From contig JAIXPC010000002.1 in NCBI GenBank assembly GCA_027486415.1, positions 1-64,000 on the forward strand: 64,000 nt of DNA. Direction: 5' to 3'. Of this stretch, positions 16,231 through 25,062 are shown in pieces. Numbering within the stretch: position 1 is the first letter of the stretch; each line of letters starts with the position of its first letter. Origin of the DNA: Sphingomonadales bacterium (GTDB lineage Bacteria; Pseudomonadota; Alphaproteobacteria; Sphingomonadales; Sphingomonadaceae). The notes below the pieces were generated by a model. That model was not told the origin of the DNA. It did not search any database and saw nothing but the letters and a program-made list of their open reading frames with translations. The translations under genes were made by a program, and so were the position numbers.

Positions 16231-17757
16231 TTGTATCAGTCGGGGATTCAGGCGCAGGCCGGAGGCAGCATCACGCTGCCGGGCCGCTGGCCTGTGCCAG
16301 CACTGGCAGGGCGCGCTGTTGCCGGACTGGCCCGCGCTGCGGCGACAGAACGGCTGCGCCTTGCCGACGACTGGCAGCGCCTGCGCCGCGCCGCGGCGCA
16401 AGGTGATATCGATCTGGATCTGGGTGCCGCCGTCGGTACGCGGCGCTGGTGGTTCAAGTTGGTTGCCTGCACCGCACTGGTGGGCGGTGCCATTGCCGCC
16501 GGCAGTATCATCCCGCCGATTTACGAGGCTCACCCGCCGACGATGACCGGCGCGCAAGCTGACGAAGCGCGGGTTCATGCCATCGCGCCGCTTGCCCTCG
16601 GTGCTGTTACCGGCGCCGCACCGCGCGTCGATCCGCGCCAGTTGCGTCCGCTGGCCGAAGCGCCGGAACGGCCTCGCGTGGAGCGCAGTGTCACCATCGG
16701 CAGCCGCGGGCTGGCGGCAGCCCTTCGCAACGCCGGCGTCAGTAGTGACGACGTGGCCGAAGTGACCCGCCTGCTTGCCGGTCTCAACCCGGGTGGCGGG
16801 GCCCGGGCCGAACTGGTGCTGGGCCGGCGCGAAACCAAGTCGGTGCCGCGTCCGCTCGATCGGCTGGCACTGCGGGCCGCGTTTGATCTGAAGGTGGAAA
16901 TCACCCGCGGCGCCGACGGCCTGGCGCTGAAGCGCATTCCCATCGCGGTCGACTCCACCCCGCTCCGGGTCAGCGGTGCGGTGGGCAGCAGCCTCAACCG
17001 CACGCTGCGCAGCGCCGGCATCCCGTCGGCGCAGTCGGCCGAACTGGTCAAGCAGATGCGCCACGTCGTCGATTTCCAGCGCGGCCTCGGCAAATCCGAC
17101 CGGTTCGATATCATCATCGAGCAGGACAGGGCCGAAACCGGCGAAGTGCGCCACGGCAAGTTGCTATTTGGCGCGCTGGCCCGCAAGGGCAAGGACCCGG
17201 TCGAGATCGGGTTGTGGAAGGGCGAATATTATCAGGCCAGCGGCGAAGGCGTGAAAAAGGGCCTGATGAAGACGCCCGTTGACGGCGCTCGCATGTCGAG
17301 CGGGTTCGGCATGCGCCTGCACCCGGTGCTGGGCTTTTCCCGTATGCACAAGGGCGTCGATTTCGGTGCCGGCACAGGCACGCCGATCATGGCGGCGGGC
17401 GGCGGCACGGTCAGCTTTGCCGGCTGGCACGGCGGTCATGGCAATTACGTGATGATCCGCCACAACAAGGATCTGGCGACGGCCTATGCCCACATGAGCC
17501 GCATCGACGTGAAGCCGGGCCAGCGCATCGCGCAGGGCCAGCGCATCGGCGCTGTCGGTTCCACCGGCCTGTCGACCGGCCCGCATCTCCATTATGAAAT
17601 CTGGCTGCGCGGCGCACCGGTGAACCCGGTCAGCTTGCGCTTCATTGGCGGGGCCGAGCTGGGAGGCCGCGATTTGAACGAGTTCCAGCGCCAGATGAAC
17701 CGATGGCGCGCACTGCCCGCCGCCGGCAGCGCGCCGACAAGCAGCACCGCCGACTGA
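16231..17757 (+). CDS. M23 family metallopeptidase
   Basis: A 508-residue membrane-anchored peptidoglycan peptidase. Residues 1-72 are cytoplasmic and Arg-rich, a hydrophobic segment covers about 73-96 (WWFKLVACTALVGGAIAAG), then a periplasmic helical region precedes the LytM domain near residues 350-480. The LytM motifs are visible: GMRLHPVLGFSRMHKGVDF for the first His/Asp zinc ligands, HGNYVMIRH, and STGPHLHYEIW for the HxH. The domain is thus probably catalytic. The start is a TTG at 16231 with GGGGG just upstream. It likely acts in cell-wall remodelling or division. Confidence 0.88.
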   Translation: MYQSGIQAQAGGSITLPGRWPVPALAGRAVAGLARAAATERLRLADDWQRLRRAAAQGDIDLDLGAAVGTRRWWFKLVACTALVGGAIAAGSIIPPIYEAHPPTMTGAQADEARVHAIAPLALGAVTGAAPRVDPRQLRPLAEAPERPRVERSVTIGSRGLAAALRNAGVSSDDVAEVTRLLAGLNPGGGARAELVLGRRETKSVPRPLDRLALRAAFDLKVEITRGADGLALKRIPIAVDSTPLRVSGAVGSSLNRTLRSAGIPSAQSAELVKQMRHVVDFQRGLGKSDRFDIIIEQDRAETGEVRHGKLLFGALARKGKDPVEIGLWKGEYYQASGEGVKKGLMKTPVDGARMSSGFGMRLHPVLGFSRMHKGVDFGAGTGTPIMAAGGGTVSFAGWHGGHGNYVMIRHNKDLATAYAHMSRIDVKPGQRIAQGQRIGAVGSTGLSTGPHLHYEIWLRGAPVNPVSLRFIGGAELGGRDLNEFQRQMNRWRALPAAGSAPTSSTAD

Positions 17758-17793
17758 CATTATTTGGCCATCCTGCCCTGCCAAAGGGCGATC

Positions 17794-18465
17794 GTGAGCC
17801 GAATTGCCTGCCTTTTCCTGCTGCTCCCCTGTCTGCCACTGCTGGCGGGCGCCACCGCCATGCCGCGCCCGCAGCGGCCGGTGGCCAAGGTGGTGGCAAC
17901 CCAGTGGGGCGAGGAAAACGCGCGCGACCGGGTGGGCGAGGCCGCCGACGTGATCCGCATCGCCGGCATCAGGGGCGGGATGGCCGTCGCTGATATCGGC
18001 ACGGGCGGCGGCTATTATGTCATGCGCCTTGCGCCCGTCGTTGGTGCACAGGGCCGGGTGTTTGCCCAGGACATCTCGTCGGTCGCGCTTGATCGGGTGC
18101 GGATGCGGGTGCAGGCCGCGGGCCACAGGAATGTCCGTTTTGTGCAGGGCAGCCAGGCCAACGCCCGCCTGCCCGACGCCAGCATCGACGTCGCCCTGAT
18201 GATCCACATGTATCACGAGATCGAGCAGCCCTATCTACTGCTTGACCGATTGCGCCGCAGCCTGAAGCCGGGCGGGCGCATCGTGGTCGTCGATCTCGAC
18301 CGGCCCAGCGAGGAGCACGGCATGCCCAAAGGGCTGCTGACCTGCGAGGTGAAGGCGGTGGGCTATGAACTCGTCACCCTCACCGATATTGCCCAGGGCT
18401 ATGTCGCGGTGTTTCGTCCCGGCGTTCGCCCCGATCCGGCCAGCGTGAAGGCCTGCCGCGCCTGA
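17794..18465 (+). CDS. Exported class I methyltransferase-like protein
   Basis: A 223-residue protein with a Rossmann methyltransferase core: VADIGTGGGYYVMRLA (SAM glycine motif), GRVFAQDISSVALDRV with the acidic residue that binds the ribose, and MIHMYHEIEQPYLLLDRL, GGRIVVVDLDRP. It begins with a clear signal peptide (IACLFLLLPCLPLLAGATAMP), so the enzyme is predicted to be exported. GTG at 17794 with AAGGGC upstream is the best start; a TTG at 17764 would lengthen the N-terminus. It begins 36 bases after the M23 gene and may be in its operon. The substrate is unknown. Confidence 0.82.
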   Translation: MSRIACLFLLLPCLPLLAGATAMPRPQRPVAKVVATQWGEENARDRVGEAADVIRIAGIRGGMAVADIGTGGGYYVMRLAPVVGAQGRVFAQDISSVALDRVRMRVQAAGHRNVRFVQGSQANARLPDASIDVALMIHMYHEIEQPYLLLDRLRRSLKPGGRIVVVDLDRPSEEHGMPKGLLTCEVKAVGYELVTLTDIAQGYVAVFRPGVRPDPASVKACRA

Positions 18466-18521
18466 TTTCGGGCATCGTGTCGCATAGGCTGCGCGCAGAG
18501 GGCGTGACAGGCGCTTGCCCC

Positions 18522-18950
18522 ATGTCGAAAACGCCGCCCATCGTGCTGTTCTATGGTCTTTCCGGGTTGATCCCCTTTCTTGCCGCCCCGGTGGCGACAC
18601 TGATCTGGCCGGATTTTCGCTGGCAGTTCACCGAAAGCCTGCTGTGGTGGGCGGCGATCATCCTGTCATTCCTGGGCGGTGCGCGCTGGGGCGCGGCGGT
18701 GCAGGCCGCCCAGCCAGCGCCGGGCCTGATCGGGGCGGCCATGCTGCCCAGCATCATCGGCTGGCTGATCCTGCTGGCACCAGCCAAGTTCCGTGTCGCG
18801 CAGCTGCTGGCGCTGGCGGTGGCCCTTCTGCTCCACCTTGCCTGGGATTGGCGGGCGAACGGTCTGCCCGGTTGGTATGGGCGGCTGCGCCTGACCCTGA
18901 CGGCAGGTGCCGTGACGGCCCTGGGCTGGCAGGCCGCGCTACAGGGCTGA
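18522..18950 (+). CDS. DUF3429 membrane protein
   Basis: A 142-residue membrane protein with four to five hydrophobic segments. FYGLSGLIPFLAAPVA at the start, ILSFLGGARWGAAVQ in the middle and LAWDWRANGLPGWYGRLRL near the end are the conserved DUF3429 segments. The ATG at 18522 (MSKTPP) fits family length. The 3' end overlaps the convergent rRNA methyltransferase-like gene by 12 bases. The family has no established function. Confidence 0.82.
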   Translation: MSKTPPIVLFYGLSGLIPFLAAPVATLIWPDFRWQFTESLLWWAAIILSFLGGARWGAAVQAAQPAPGLIGAAMLPSIIGWLILLAPAKFRVAQLLALAVALLLHLAWDWRANGLPGWYGRLRLTLTAGAVTALGWQAALQG

Positions 18951-19817
18951 CCAGCGGCCAAAGATGGCAGTTGGCAGCAGCAGCCCGCGCGTTTCCTCGC
19001 GGATGGCCATGTCGCCCACTTCGATCTGGCCACCGCGCGGACCGAGCGCCTGTTCCATCAGCGGGTGCAGGGCCAGCGCCGACATGCGGATGGCATAGAC
19101 GGTGAGGACACAGAAACGCGCATCGTCAGCAAGCAATTGCCGCGCGAGATCGACCAGTTCGGGCAGGTCACGCTCCAGTTGCCACACCTCGCCATCCGGC
19201 CCGCGGCCATATTTGGGCGGGTCAAAGATCAGGCCGTGATATTTCGCGCCGCGCCGCACCTCGCGCCGCAAAAACTTCAGCGCGTCATCGATGATCCAGC
19301 GCACCGGCGCATCGGCAAGGCCCGACAGCGCGGCATTCTCGCGCGCGGCGGCCACGCTCTTCTTGCTGGCATCCACGTGCGTCACCTGCGCCCCTGCCCT
19401 GGCCGCGATCAGGCTGCCAACGCCGGTATAACCGAACATGTTCATCACCCGGTCGCCAGGCTGGATGCGGCTGGCCATCCAGTCGAACTGGCCGCCCATG
19501 TCAGGGAAGAAGCCCAAGTGGCGGAACGGCGTATTATTGGCCCAGAACGACACATCACCGTGTGCGGTCGGGCGCTTCATCGCCCAGCGATCCGGCACGT
19601 TGGGCTTGAGCTGCCAGCGCCCGCCGCCCTCTTCATCGCTGCCGCCGACAAATTCGCCATCGGCCTTCCAATCCGGGCTGGCCGGCGCCCACATCGCCTG
19701 CGGTTCCGGGCGGATGAAGCGGAACCGGCCATAGCGCTCCAGCTTGCGGCCACCACCGGTATCGATCAGCCCGAAATCGGTCCACGGTTCGGTGACAAGG
19801 GTGGCAAGGCTGGTCAT
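18939..19817 (-). CDS. Class I SAM-dependent rRNA methyltransferase-like (RlmI/RlmK type)
   Basis: A 292-residue methyltransferase. MNMFGYTGVGSLIAARAGAQVTHVDASKKSV is split between the SAM-binding glycine motif and the following acidic strand, RWIIDDALKFLRRE binds the adenine, and LIFDPPKYGRGPDGE carries the DPPKYG catalytic-loop motif of RlmI/RlmK/YccW-like 23S rRNA m5C/m7G enzymes. Unlike E. coli RlmI it has no PUA domain, so the target is uncertain. Its ATG overlaps the M16 stop codon (ATGA at 19814-19817), so it is the last gene of the thrC branch of the oxidase operon. Confidence 0.85.
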   Translation of the reverse strand: MTSLATLVTEPWTDFGLIDTGGGRKLERYGRFRFIRPEPQAMWAPASPDWKADGEFVGGSDEEGGGRWQLKPNVPDRWAMKRPTAHGDVSFWANNTPFRHLGFFPDMGGQFDWMASRIQPGDRVMNMFGYTGVGSLIAARAGAQVTHVDASKKSVAAARENAALSGLADAPVRWIIDDALKFLRREVRRGAKYHGLIFDPPKYGRGPDGEVWQLERDLPELVDLARQLLADDARFCVLTVYAIRMSALALHPLMEQALGPRGGQIEVGDMAIREETRGLLLPTAIFGRWSAL

Positions 19818-21046
19818 GCGGCGGCCTTGTGGCGCCCGATTTCCGCGCGGGCGGGGGCGTTGGCCAGCATGGCGGCACCCGCAGCGCGGGCGGCGTCCAC
19901 CTCCACCGCCTCGATCCGTGCCACCAGTTCGGCAGGCGGCACGAAGCGGCCATGCACCAGCAGACTGCGGCCCAGATAGTCGGCAGCGCCCTGCGCGCCT
20001 TCCAGCGCCATCAGCAGGCTGGCCACGGCCTGCGCGCGGGCGCGGTTCAGTTCAGCCTGCTCCAGACCAGCGGCGGCCTCGTGCAGCACGCTGGTGATCA
20101 GGTCGCGCGCCGCCGCGGCCTGTTTCGGATCGGTGGCGGCGTGCACGCTCATCAGCCCGGTATCCACATAGGGCGTGAGCGAAGCCGAAACAGTGTAGGC
20201 CAGCCCGCGTTCTTCCCGCACCTGCTGGAACAGGCGCGACGACATTCCGCCACCGGCGGCCAGCGTGAACAGCAAGGCGGCATCCTGCGCCGGATCATGG
20301 TGACCGGGCGCTGCCCAGCCCGCCGTCAGCTGCGCCTGTTCAATACGGCGCGCGTCGTGATGCCGGCCGGGATGGAAGTGGACGGGATCATGCGCCGGGG
20401 CGGGCGCTGCGCCATAAGCGCCGGGAAAGGCGGCTTCGGCCAACCGGCACAGCGCATCGTGATCCACCTTGCCAGCGGCGACCAGGGTCAGCCGATCCGG
20501 TGCATAATGGGTGGCCTGCCACGCCAGCAAATCATCGCGGGTGATGCGGGCCAGTGTTTCCTCCTCGCCAAGGATGGAACGGCCGAGCGCCTGCCCCGGA
20601 TAGGCGGCCTCTTGCAGGAAATCGAACACGATATCGTCGGGCGTGTCGCGGGCTTCGCCCAGTTCCTGCAGCACGACCTCCTTCTCCCGCACGATGTCAT
20701 CGGCGTCGAACCGTGCGCCTGTCACCAGATCGGCAATCAGGTCGACGCCCAGCGGCAGGTCACGCGCCAGCAGGCGGGCGTGGAACATGGTGGTGTCGCG
20801 GCTGGTCCAGGCGTTCAGTTGCCCGCCCACGTCCTCCATCTCTTCGGCGATGGCGCGGGCGGAACGGCGGCGCGTGCCCTTGAACACCATATGTTCAAAC
20901 AGATGCGCCAGCCCATTCAGCGCCGCCGGCTCAAAGCGCGAACCGGTTTCGGCGGTGAGCGCGACGGCGGCGGTTTCCAGGCCCGGCATCGCCCAGCTGG
21001 CGACGGTGAGCCCGTTGGCAAGAATGGTGATCTGCGGCCCGGTCAC
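19814..21046 (-). CDS. M16 family zinc peptidase
   Basis: A 410-residue processing-peptidase-like protein with the inverted zinc motif HxxEH as HLFEH (His48, Glu51, His52) and the third ligand candidate Glu127 in EKEVVLQELGEARD. The second domain carries the RSSR-like substrate loop GGMSSRLFQQVREERGLAYTVSA. No signal peptide is seen, so it is probably cytoplasmic. The gene sits between thrC and an rRNA methyltransferase and overlaps both by four bases, an order conserved in sphingomonads. Its natural substrate is not known; it resembles mitochondrial processing peptidase beta subunit. Confidence 0.9.
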   Translation of the reverse strand: MTGPQITILANGLTVASWAMPGLETAAVALTAETGSRFEPAALNGLAHLFEHMVFKGTRRRSARAIAEEMEDVGGQLNAWTSRDTTMFHARLLARDLPLGVDLIADLVTGARFDADDIVREKEVVLQELGEARDTPDDIVFDFLQEAAYPGQALGRSILGEEETLARITRDDLLAWQATHYAPDRLTLVAAGKVDHDALCRLAEAAFPGAYGAAPAPAHDPVHFHPGRHHDARRIEQAQLTAGWAAPGHHDPAQDAALLFTLAAGGGMSSRLFQQVREERGLAYTVSASLTPYVDTGLMSVHAATDPKQAAAARDLITSVLHEAAAGLEQAELNRARAQAVASLLMALEGAQGAADYLGRSLLVHGRFVPPAELVARIEAVEVDAARAAGAAMLANAPARAEIGRHKAAA

Positions 21047-22431
21047 TTTGCGCGCGCCCGCTCCGCGATATAGGCTTCGATCGCCTGAAGCTGTGCGGGC
21101 GCGCCGTCATAGCGTTCGGGGCGCCGCATCAGATCGGCAAGGCGCGCCGGCAGCTGCGGGCTGACGCCGGTGGCAGCCTCCACGGCAGCCGGGAACTTGG
21201 CCGGGTGAGCGGTGGCGAGCGTCACCATCGGCGCCGAACCGGTGTCTCGGCGCGCGGCGGCAAGGCCGATGGCCGTGTGCGGATCGAGCAGTTCACCCGT
21301 GTGCGCCAGGGCCCAGCGCATGGTGTCGACCATCTCGTCGGCATCGACACGGGCGGACGTGAACAGGCCGGCGCGCGCACGCCACGCTGCGGGAAGGTGC
21401 AGTTTTTTCGTCGTCTCGAATTCGGCCATGGCCGCGGCCAGCGCCGCCGCATCGCGCCCCGACAGGTCGAACAACAGTCGTTCGAAGTTGGACGACACCT
21501 GGATGTCCATCGACGGCGCGTCGGTGGGGGCGACGGTGCCGGCGCTGTAATCGCCGCTGGTCAGCGCGCGGTGCAGGATGTCGTTGCGGTTGGTGGCGAC
21601 CACCAGCCGTTCGATCGGCAGGCCCATCTGCGCCGCGACATAGCCGGCAAACACGTCGCCGAAATTCCCGGTGGGCACCGCATAGGACACGGCGCGATGC
21701 GGCGCGCCCAGCGACAGCGCGCTGGTGAAATAATAGACGACCTGGAACAGCAGCCGCGCCCAGTTGATGCTGTTGACGGCCGCCAGCGGGAAGCGCGCGG
21801 CGAAGGCGGCATCGTTGAACATCGCCTTCACCAGCGCCTGCGCGTCGTCGAAATTGCCGGCGATGGCGATGTTGTGGATGTTGGCATCCAGCACCGTCGT
21901 CATCTGGCGGCGCTGCACCTCGCTCACCCGGCCATCGGGGTGAAGCATATAGACCTCGACCCCGGCGCGGCCGGCCAGTGCATCGATGGCGGCAGAGCCG
22001 GTATCGCCGGACGTGGCACCAATAACGGTGATGTGCTGGCCCGATTCTGCCAGAAAGCGTTCAAAGACCAGTCCCAGCGCCTGCAGCGCCACGTCCTTGA
22101 AGGCCAGTGTCGGCCCATGGAACAGCTCCATCAGCCAGTGGCGGTGATCGAGCTGCTTCAGCGGTGCCACGGCATCATGGGCAAAGCGGCCATAGGCGGC
22201 GGTGAAGATGGCCCGCAGCGCATCATCATCCAGCGCGCCGGCGGTGAAGGGCCGGCAGACGCGGACCGCGACCTCAACATAGGACAGCCCGGCCATCGCC
22301 GCGATCTCGGCATCGCTGAAGCGCGGCCATGATTCGGGCACATAGAGGCCGCCATCGCTGGCCAGCCCGGCCAGCGTCGCGGCGCGGAAATCGAGGATCG
22401 GGGCCTGCCCCCGCGTGGAAAGATAGCGCAT
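21043..22431 (-). CDS. thrC: Threonine synthase
   Basis: A 462-residue PLP enzyme converting O-phosphohomoserine to threonine. MRYLSTRG at the N-terminus, FHGPTLAFKDVALQ with the PLP lysine at Lys112, GATSGDTGSAAIDAL (phosphate cup), and VPTGNFGDVFAGYVAAQMG are all diagnostic of the bacterial threonine synthase group. Length is typical. It starts 12 bases after the SURF1 stop and overlaps the M16 gene by four bases, so it is expected on the same transcript as the oxidase assembly genes. Confidence 0.96.
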   Translation of the reverse strand: MRYLSTRGQAPILDFRAATLAGLASDGGLYVPESWPRFSDAEIAAMAGLSYVEVAVRVCRPFTAGALDDDALRAIFTAAYGRFAHDAVAPLKQLDHRHWLMELFHGPTLAFKDVALQALGLVFERFLAESGQHITVIGATSGDTGSAAIDALAGRAGVEVYMLHPDGRVSEVQRRQMTTVLDANIHNIAIAGNFDDAQALVKAMFNDAAFAARFPLAAVNSINWARLLFQVVYYFTSALSLGAPHRAVSYAVPTGNFGDVFAGYVAAQMGLPIERLVVATNRNDILHRALTSGDYSAGTVAPTDAPSMDIQVSSNFERLLFDLSGRDAAALAAAMAEFETTKKLHLPAAWRARAGLFTSARVDADEMVDTMRWALAHTGELLDPHTAIGLAAARRDTGSAPMVTLATAHPAKFPAAVEAATGVSPQLPARLADLMRRPERYDGAPAQLQAIEAYIAERARAK

Positions 22432-22443
22432 CGGCGTTGTCCG

Positions 22444-23082
22444 TTATTCGGGCGCGGCCGGCGGTGCAACATTCCTTCGCCGCAGCCACAGGCCATAGAT
22501 GGCGGCCAGCGCGATGGCGAGGCCAAACCACTGGCCGGCATAGGCCAGGTGATTGTCGGGCAGATCTTCGGCCCGGGGCTGGCGCGGCCGGCCGAGCGGG
22601 GGGATCGCCTGATCCGGGATCAGCATGAAGCGCGGGCGATCGGGCTTGGCGCCATAGGGGTTTTCGATCACCGTGCCGCTGAGCTGGTGATCCAGAGTGA
22701 GGATCATGTCACGGGCGTCGACCCGGCGCGTCCACCCTGCCACCGCGACGATATCGGGCGGCAGATCGTTGGGCCGGCACGAGACGACGACAAAGAATCC
22801 TGACGTGCCGCCGGCCGAACTGCCGGGGCGCAGATCGTAGGGCTTCTTCGGCCCGGCGCGGCAATCGATGCTGGCGCGGCGGTACTGCAGCGACACATCG
22901 CCCATCATCGCGGCGCGGAATTCCTCCGGCGTCACCGTCGGCAGCTCCGGCGCGGCAGCAAGCCGGGCGATCAGATCCTGTTTCCACGCCCGCCGATCGA
23001 GCTGCCATTTGCCCAGGCCGCACAGGATCAGGATGCCGACAGCGGCAATGACAGTGGGGATGATCGGGATACGGCGGGTCAT
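22444..23082 (-). CDS. SURF1 family cytochrome oxidase assembly protein
   Basis: A 212-residue membrane protein with two transmembrane segments, near residues 5-24 and 183-203, flanking a periplasmic domain, the classic SURF1 layout. LCGLGKWQLDRRAWKQDLI, GWTRRVDA and the C-terminal DNHLAYAGQWFGLAIALAAIYG are conserved SURF1 segments. SURF1 assists heme a insertion into subunit I of aa3 oxidase. Its ATG overlaps the DUF983 stop codon (23079-23082). Confidence 0.93.
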   Translation of the reverse strand: MTRRIPIIPTVIAAVGILILCGLGKWQLDRRAWKQDLIARLAAAPELPTVTPEEFRAAMMGDVSLQYRRASIDCRAGPKKPYDLRPGSSAGGTSGFFVVVSCRPNDLPPDIVAVAGWTRRVDARDMILTLDHQLSGTVIENPYGAKPDRPRFMLIPDQAIPPLGRPRQPRAEDLPDNHLAYAGQWFGLAIALAAIYGLWLRRRNVAPPAAPE

Positions 23083-23435
23083 TGCCGTCCCTCGCCGGCG
23101 TTGTGGCGATATTCAAGCGCGACAAACAGCCCCTTGGCAACCCGCATCAGCCCCAGTGACAGGGCAATGGTGATCGGCCCCCACAAGAGGACGTGCACCC
23201 ACCAGGGCGGGTGCAGCTGGAATTCCATCACCTGGCTGGCGACGATGACCACGGTGGCGACGATGAAGATCAGGAAGGGCGCTGCGCCATCGCCCACGTT
23301 GAAGCGCTCATAATCCAGCCCGCAGGCCGCGCAGCGCGGCCCGAGTTTGAGCAGGCCAACAAACAAGGGGCCGCTGCCACAGCGTGGACAGCAGCCCCTG
23401 ATTGCGACCTGTTGCGGGGTCGGTGCGTCAGCCAA
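23079..23435 (-). CDS. DUF983 zinc-ribbon membrane protein
   Basis: A 118-residue protein with an N-terminal zinc ribbon, CCPRCGSG then [11 protein letters not shown], followed by two transmembrane segments ([17 protein letters not shown] and [19 protein letters not shown]). This is the DUF983 family, regularly found between ctaE and SURF1 in alphaproteobacteria and linked to oxidase assembly by context. The TTG at 23435 is chosen; it overlaps the last codons of ctaE by eight bases. The frame upstream of it is a shadow of ctaE. Confidence 0.85.
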   Translation of the reverse strand: MADAPTPQQVAIRGCCPRCGSGPLFVGLLKLGPRCAACGLDYERFNVGDGAAPFLIFIVATVVIVASQVMEFQLHPPWWVHVLLWGPITIALSLGLMRVAKGLFVALEYRHNAGEGRQ

Positions 23436-24261
23436 GCGGATTTTGGGCGACGGCCGCGCCGAACTTCGATCCCCACACATAGATGGAAATGAACAGGAAC
23501 AGCCACACCACGTCCACGAAGTGCCAGTACCACGCGGCGGCCTCGAAACCGAAATGCTGGCGCGGGGTGAAATCGCCCTTGTAGGTGCGGGCAAGGCAGA
23601 CGATCAGGAAGATGGTGCCGACGATGACGTGGAAGCCGTGGAAGCCGGTCGCCATGTAGAAGGCGGCACCATAGATGCTGTCGGCCAGGCCATATTCGGC
23701 GTGGTGATATTCATAGGCCTGCACGCAGGTGAAGATGAGGCCCAGCGCAATCGTCACCCACAGGCCGTTCTTCAGGCCCTTGCGATCACCATGGATCAGC
23801 GCGTGGTGCGCCCAGGTGACGCTGGTACCCGACAGCAGCAGGATCAGCGTGTTCAGGAGCGGGAAGACGAACGGATCGAGCAGTTCGATACCCTTGGGCG
23901 GCCACGCGCCTTCGATACCTTCATGCAGCGACGGATACAGCGCCGCATTGAAATAGGCCCAGAACCAGGCGACGAAGAACATCACTTCCGACGCGATGAA
24001 CAGGATCATCCCGTAACGGTGGTGGATCTGCACGACGGGCGTGTGATCGCCGGTGTTGGCTTCGTGGACGACATCCTTCCACCACAGGAAGAACATGGCC
24101 GACACGGCGGCAAGGCCGGCAAAGAAGGTGGGCATGCCCCAGCCCATCTTGTGCATCCAGCCGATCGCGCCGGCGGCAAGGATCAGCACCGCCGCCGACA
24201 TCATGAATGGCCGCGACGACGGGTTGAGGATGTGGAAATCGTGGGTCTTGCTACCGGCCAT
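23428..24261 (-). CDS. ctaE: Cytochrome c oxidase subunit III
   Basis: A 277-residue subunit III with seven predicted membrane segments. [16 protein letters not shown] at the start, [21 protein letters not shown] (the conserved Glu in helix III), [19 protein letters not shown], and [20 protein letters not shown] followed by [18 protein letters not shown] are the signature segments. It is part of the aa3-type heme-copper oxidase encoded by ctaC and ctaD nearby. It lies four bases after ctaG. Confidence 0.97.
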   Translation of the reverse strand: MAGSKTHDFHILNPSSRPFMMSAAVLILAAGAIGWMHKMGWGMPTFFAGLAAVSAMFFLWWKDVVHEANTGDHTPVVQIHHRYGMILFIASEVMFFVAWFWAYFNAALYPSLHEGIEGAWPPKGIELLDPFVFPLLNTLILLLSGTSVTWAHHALIHGDRKGLKNGLWVTIALGLIFTCVQAYEYHHAEYGLADSIYGAAFYMATGFHGFHVIVGTIFLIVCLARTYKGDFTPRQHFGFEAAAWYWHFVDVVWLFLFISIYVWGSKFGAAVAQNPLG

Positions 24262-24265
24262 GGCC

Positions 24266-24880
24266 TCAGCCCTTGCTGTCTTGACTGTTACGAATTGTCG
24301 CAGCGCTTAGCGCGCCGGGCGACGGTTTGTCCACCACGTAGAACGTATAGCTGAGCGTGATTTCATCGATCTTGCGCGCGATGGGATCATCGACGATCGC
24401 CGGATCGATGTAATAGCTCACCGGCATGTCGACCGTCTCGCCGGCCTTCAACGTCTGTTCGGTGAAGCAGAAGCAATCGATCTTGATGAAATAGCGCCCG
24501 GCTTCTTCCGGCGAGACGTTGAACACGGCGCGGCCGGTGATCGGCATACCGCCGGTGTTGCTGGCGGTGTAGAAGGCCAGGCGCTTTTCCCCGATCGGGA
24601 TGGTGACATCGTTGACCTTGGGGCGGAACCGCCAGTTCAGCCCCGGCGCGACATTGCCATCGAAGCGCACCTTGATGGTGCGCCCCGCAACCGCCGCCAG
24701 CCGATCGGCCGCCGGAGCGGCGGCCGCCACCTGGGTGGTGCCGCCAAAGCCAGTGACCTGGCAGAACAGGCGATAAAGCGGCACCGAGGCATAGGCGACG
24801 CCGATCATCGCCACCGCGCCCAGCGCCGTGAGGATGCCGGTGCGGCGGTTGGCCTTCTGGATGCCGGTCGCGCTGGTCAT
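24266..24880 (-). CDS. ctaG: Cytochrome c oxidase assembly protein CtaG/Cox11
   Basis: A 204-residue Cox11-type copper chaperone. A single membrane anchor near residues 18-36 ([19 protein letters not shown]) is followed by the periplasmic beta-domain. The copper motif CFCF is present in [15 protein letters not shown], as are [15 protein letters not shown] and MPVSYYIDP. It delivers copper to the CuB centre of subunit I. The ATG at 24880 overlaps the stop of the small upstream gene (ATGA), which decides the start over the longer frame. Confidence 0.95.
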   Translation of the reverse strand: MTSATGIQKANRRTGILTALGAVAMIGVAYASVPLYRLFCQVTGFGGTTQVAAAAPAADRLAAVAGRTIKVRFDGNVAPGLNWRFRPKVNDVTIPIGEKRLAFYTASNTGGMPITGRAVFNVSPEEAGRYFIKIDCFCFTEQTLKAGETVDMPVSYYIDPAIVDDPIARKIDEITLSYTFYVVDKPSPGALSAATIRNSQDSKG

Positions 24881-25062
24881 TGCGCCTGCTCGCCAGCCTG
24901 ATGCTGGGGCAGCGGCTGGCCGGTCATCCGCACCACGGTGATGCCAAAGAACAGCGCCACAAGGGAGAACAGCAGGATGCCAAGCGCGCGATTGCGCGAG
25001 GCACGGCGGGCGTAGAAGGCAGCGCGCTCCTCGGCTGTCCAGTTGGCGGGGTTGACGCTCAT
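24877..25062 (-). CDS. Small CoxF-like membrane protein
   Basis: A 61-residue protein with a basic N-terminal helix (ERAAFYARRASRNR) and one membrane segment (ALGILLFSLVALFFGITVV). Alphaproteobacterial cox clusters often carry such a small basic, single-helix protein between ctaB and ctaG, annotated CoxF; the match here is by position and layout. It overlaps both ctaB (25059-25062) and ctaG (24877-24880) by four bases, so it is surely translated within the operon. The function is not established. Confidence 0.82.
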   Translation of the reverse strand: MSVNPANWTAEERAAFYARRASRNRALGILLFSLVALFFGITVVRMTGQPLPQHQAGEQAQ

